Shown here: in pieces, positions 6,478 through 8,555 of the stretch
Position numbering within the stretch: the stretch's first letter is position 1
Layout: each line of letters opens with the position of its first letter
DNA from: CAZBWE01 sp964568985
Lineage (GTDB): Bacteria > Planctomycetota > Phycisphaerae > Sedimentisphaerales > Anaerobacaceae
Direction: 5' to 3'
Assembly: GCA_964568985.1 (NCBI GenBank)
Contig: CAZMSP010000086.1
Span: 1-8,555 of the forward strand
DNA length: 8,555 nt
Position numbers and translations under genes: made by a program
Notes under the pieces: model-generated
Told to the model about the DNA's origin: nothing
Databases searched by the model: none
Seen by the model: only the letters and a program-made list of their open reading frames with translations

Positions 6478-6652
6478 GGCCCAAAGTGGACTATTATGCG
6501 AGTCCGTCCGCAAGTGCCCACATAGCCCCATAAACAGCCTCATCATAGCTACAGCATTGCCGTGAATGGCATATAAAGCTTATGGGAAGGGTCCGGCTTA
6601 AGTGCATCGGATAACAGGTCGATAAATTTTGAGTTGGAGAAGGTGTGCTCAA
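6478..6652 (+). other. Intergenic gap between protease gene and gspC
   Basis: This 175-base gap has no coding region. It contains a small inverted repeat, GGACT/AGTCC (6488-6492 and 6501-6505), without a following T-run, so it is not a convincing terminator. Transcription from the surface-protein operon could therefore continue into the secretion genes. Confidence 0.35.
6548..6577 (+). promoter_or_regulatory. Weak candidate promoter for gspC
   Basis: TATAAA at 6572-6577 with GCTACA at 6548-6553 and an 18-base spacer. The -35 matches TTGACA at only three positions. The shared CTACA-N18-TATAA arrangement with the promoter at 964-993 is the main reason to list it. Confidence 0.25.
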
Positions 6653-7567
6653 ATGAAGAAAGATAACAAATTGTATATTCATAAAGTTTTGTCTATAAGC
6701 AAGTTAACACTTGTCTTGGTGCTGGGTTATGCGGTTGTCAGAACAGTGTTGTTGCCTGAGCACATAGAAAAGAGCATAGTCCCAGCCTCGGCACTGGGTG
6801 GGGACAAAATCTATGTAAGAGAAACGATTGAAGCACCTGTTTTGTCGCTAAAAGATTATGCTGATATCATAGAAAGAAATCCATTTGGTACTTCAGAACA
6901 AACGAACATAGGCAAATGGTCATCGATGAGTAATCTTACCGGCTCCCAGGATTCAGTTTCTGAGGAATTGGGGTTGGCATTATTCGGCACCATATCCGGC
7001 AGCCCGCCACTTGCAAGGGCTATCATAAAAGACCTCAAAACCAATGAGTTTGACCTATACAAGATAGGTCAAACGGTTGGAGACTCTCGTCTTGAAGGCA
7101 TAGACACAGATACAGTAATTCTGGTACATAATGGAGAAAGAAAAATATTAGGTCTCAACATCGGAAAGTATAGCAGCAATGATGATAATAATGCCCGGGT
7201 ATCTTCATACCGGACTATCAATAACAACCCCTCAGGGGTGAAAACCAATTCGCCACATGAGCAAGACCCTGTCAAGGTTCCAACCAGGATAGGATGTGTA
7301 GAGACAATACTGAAGAAGGCGTTCATTGAGCCTTGTGTTGCTAACGACCAGGTAGAAGGACTTAGAATAACAGGCTTGGAGAACATACCGGCGGCGAAAT
7401 ATATCGGCATAAAAAACGGTGATGTTATTCGTGTGGTTAATGGCCACCGATTAACAAGCAAGCAGAAAGCTTACCAGATTTTCAAGAAAGCAAGGTCACA
7501 GGCAACTATGAATTTAGAATTGTTGCGTGGTAGTGAAATTAAAAGATTCTCATTTTCTTTGCAGTAA
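6653..7567 (+). CDS. gspC: Type II secretion system inner-membrane protein GspC
   Basis: Encodes 304 residues. A single membrane segment lies at about 12-34 near the N-terminus. A homology-region (HR) domain follows at about 105-168 (LFGTISG...ARAII...LYKIGQTVGDSRLEGI...VILVHNGERKIL), preceded by RNPFG at 75-79, the usual lead-in. After a polar linker of about 170-210 comes a C-terminal PDZ domain, about 234-303 (GLRITGLENI...GIKNGDVIRVVNG). This is the standard GspC layout. In the family the HR domain contacts the GspD N0 domain and the PDZ domain helps in substrate recognition, bridging the inner membrane to the secretin. Start: ATG 6653, with GGAGAAGG at 6636-6643 upstream; the TTG at 6629 is less likely. 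gspD begins 42 bases after the stop, so the two form an operon. Placement next to the sorting-protease pair suggests a shared cargo. Confidence 0.9.
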   Translation: MKKDNKLYIHKVLSISKLTLVLVLGYAVVRTVLLPEHIEKSIVPASALGGDKIYVRETIEAPVLSLKDYADIIERNPFGTSEQTNIGKWSSMSNLTGSQDSVSEELGLALFGTISGSPPLARAIIKDLKTNEFDLYKIGQTVGDSRLEGIDTDTVILVHNGERKILGLNIGKYSSNDDNNARVSSYRTINNNPSGVKTNSPHEQDPVKVPTRIGCVETILKKAFIEPCVANDQVEGLRITGLENIPAAKYIGIKNGDVIRVVNGHRLTSKQKAYQIFKKARSQATMNLELLRGSEIKRFSFSLQ

Positions 7568-7609
7568 ATTATTAGCAGCACGAGGACTTCAAGTGAGCAG
7601 GTAAAACTG

Positions 7610-8555
7610 ATGCTCCTAAAGAATCTAAATATAAACAGGCAAAAAGTACCACAGTTGTTAACTCGTCTGGGCGGAGCCCGCCGTAGCCCGAAAAGTCTTT
7701 TTTGGCTTATGTGTATATTTTGCATAAGTTTTGCGGGTAGCCATACTAACGCCGCAGAGCAATCTTCTTCTGAGGCCCCCGCTGCTGTCTTGCGACAGCA
7801 AGACGCGGGGGTAAATCTGCCTGTACTTACTAACCCTGGTATGGCTGATGAGCTTGTATCTGTAAACTTTGACCAGGTTGATATTCGGATTATGATAAAA
7901 ACTATCGGGGATATAACCGGGATTAATTTCGTCGTGGACGATAGCGTCCGCGGCACTGTTACGGTTATGTCGCCTACGAAGATACGTCTTGGTGAAATTT
8001 ATAAGGTTTTGGAATCGATTCTGGAAGTAAAAGGCTATGCAGCCGTGCCGGCTGGAGACCTTGTGAAAATAGTCCCAAGAGCAGAAGCTACCAGGCGCAA
8101 TTTACAGGTTCGCATTGGTAGCAAACCGTCAGAAATCCCTGAAAGTGATTCTATTGTTACTCAGATTATTCCGTTGAAATATGCTGATGTTACAGAAGTA
8201 AGTCAGATTATTAAGCCGCTTTTAGCTACAGGCTCACATATGGCAACCTACCCCCGAACGAATTCGATTTTGATTACAGATGCATCTTCAAATATACATC
8301 ATGTTGCCAAAATTATTCAGAAACTTGACGTAACAGGGTCAAAAGAGCAAGTTGCCGTAATTGGATTAGAATATGCTTCCGCACAGGTTCTCAGTGAACA
8401 AATAACCAGCATAATGCAGAAAAGCAAGTCTGTTCCTTTACAGGCGGCACGCAGCAGGGATGCTCCACAGATTAACAGAGGTATCCAAATTTTACCTGAT
8501 GTAAGAACAAATTCTCTTATTGTTGTTGCTAACTCTCAGGACACCGAAACAATCA
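7610..8555 (+). CDS. gspD: Type II secretion outer-membrane secretin GspD, N-terminal part (partial)
   Basis: Open from the ATG at 7610 to the right edge, 315 complete codons, no stop. A basic n-region (residues 10-30, with RRS) and a hydrophobic segment (30-42) form a signal peptide, with cleavage plausible near residue 48 (TNA/AEQ). No lipobox is seen. An N0 domain covers about 83-156 (VNFDQVDIRIMIKTIGDITG, then VVDDSVRGTVTV...ILEVKGYAA). N1 (181-240) reads IIPLKYADVTEVSQIIKPLL...TNSILITDASSNI, and N2 starts at about 246 (VIGLEYASAQVLSEQI...VRTNSLIVVANSQ). These are the periplasmic domains of secretins, which assemble as the outer-membrane channel ring; the membrane-embedded secretin domain lies beyond the window. 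An S-D-like GAGCAGG precedes the start. A pilus secretin (PilQ) is less likely because gspC is directly upstream. Confidence 0.92.
   Translation, partial: MLLKNLNINRQKVPQLLTRLGGARRSPKSLFWLMCIFCISFAGSHTNAAEQSSSEAPAAVLRQQDAGVNLPVLTNPGMADELVSVNFDQVDIRIMIKTIGDITGINFVVDDSVRGTVTVMSPTKIRLGEIYKVLESILEVKGYAAVPAGDLVKIVPRAEATRRNLQVRIGSKPSEIPESDSIVTQIIPLKYADVTEVSQIIKPLLATGSHMATYPRTNSILITDASSNIHHVAKIIQKLDVTGSKEQVAVIGLEYASAQVLSEQITSIMQKSKSVPLQAARSRDAPQINRGIQILPDVRTNSLIVVANSQDTETI

Noticed and set aside
6488..6505. Possible terminator after the protease gene
   Set aside because: A 5-base stem with an 8-base loop and no T-run does not meet the pattern of an intrinsic terminator.
7069..7956. Minus-strand frames over gspC and gspD
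   Set aside because: They run opposite recognisable GspC and GspD domains and encode no recognisable domain.

Overview
The window suggests a Gram-negative bacterium, most likely of the Planctomycetes/Phycisphaerae (or a related PVC) type. This is inferred from the gene content: a type II secretion system (T2SS) start, an exosortase-type gene, and a giant beta-helix/Ig/propeller surface protein with a C-terminal sorting tail. Nothing here fixes the genus.

Layout. The left edge holds a minus-strand gene (1-509, running off the window) for an EpsI-type exosortase-associated protein. It was recognised by translating the complement. About 617 bases of AT-rich intergenic DNA follow, with candidate divergent promoters and two short palindromes. 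From 1127 to 5665, plus strand, comes a 1512-residue secreted protein. Its order is signal peptide, right-handed beta-helix, choice-of-anchor Q-like segment, four Ig/cadherin-like repeats, another Ig-like domain, seven WxD...DIY blades (apparently a seven-bladed beta-propeller), a ZU5-like domain, then eleven glycines, one cysteine, a hydrophobic segment and a basic tail. The next gene (5659-6477) overlaps it by seven bases and encodes a CPBP/Abi-family glutamic-type intramembrane protease. After a 175-base gap come gspC (6653-7567) and the 5' part of gspD (7610 to the right edge).

Reading. The Gly-Gly-Cys/membrane/basic tail next to a CPBP protease has the architecture of the MYXO-CTERM, Synerg-CTERM and JDVT-CTERM sorting systems, in which a dedicated intramembrane protease processes a C-terminal anchor. 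Translational coupling suggests a one-substrate/one-protease pair. The T2SS genes directly downstream offer a route across the outer membrane. The proposed pathway is Sec export, tail processing by the CPBP protease, then T2SS-assisted surface display. The EpsI-like gene suggests that a second sorting system, the exosortase type, is encoded alongside.
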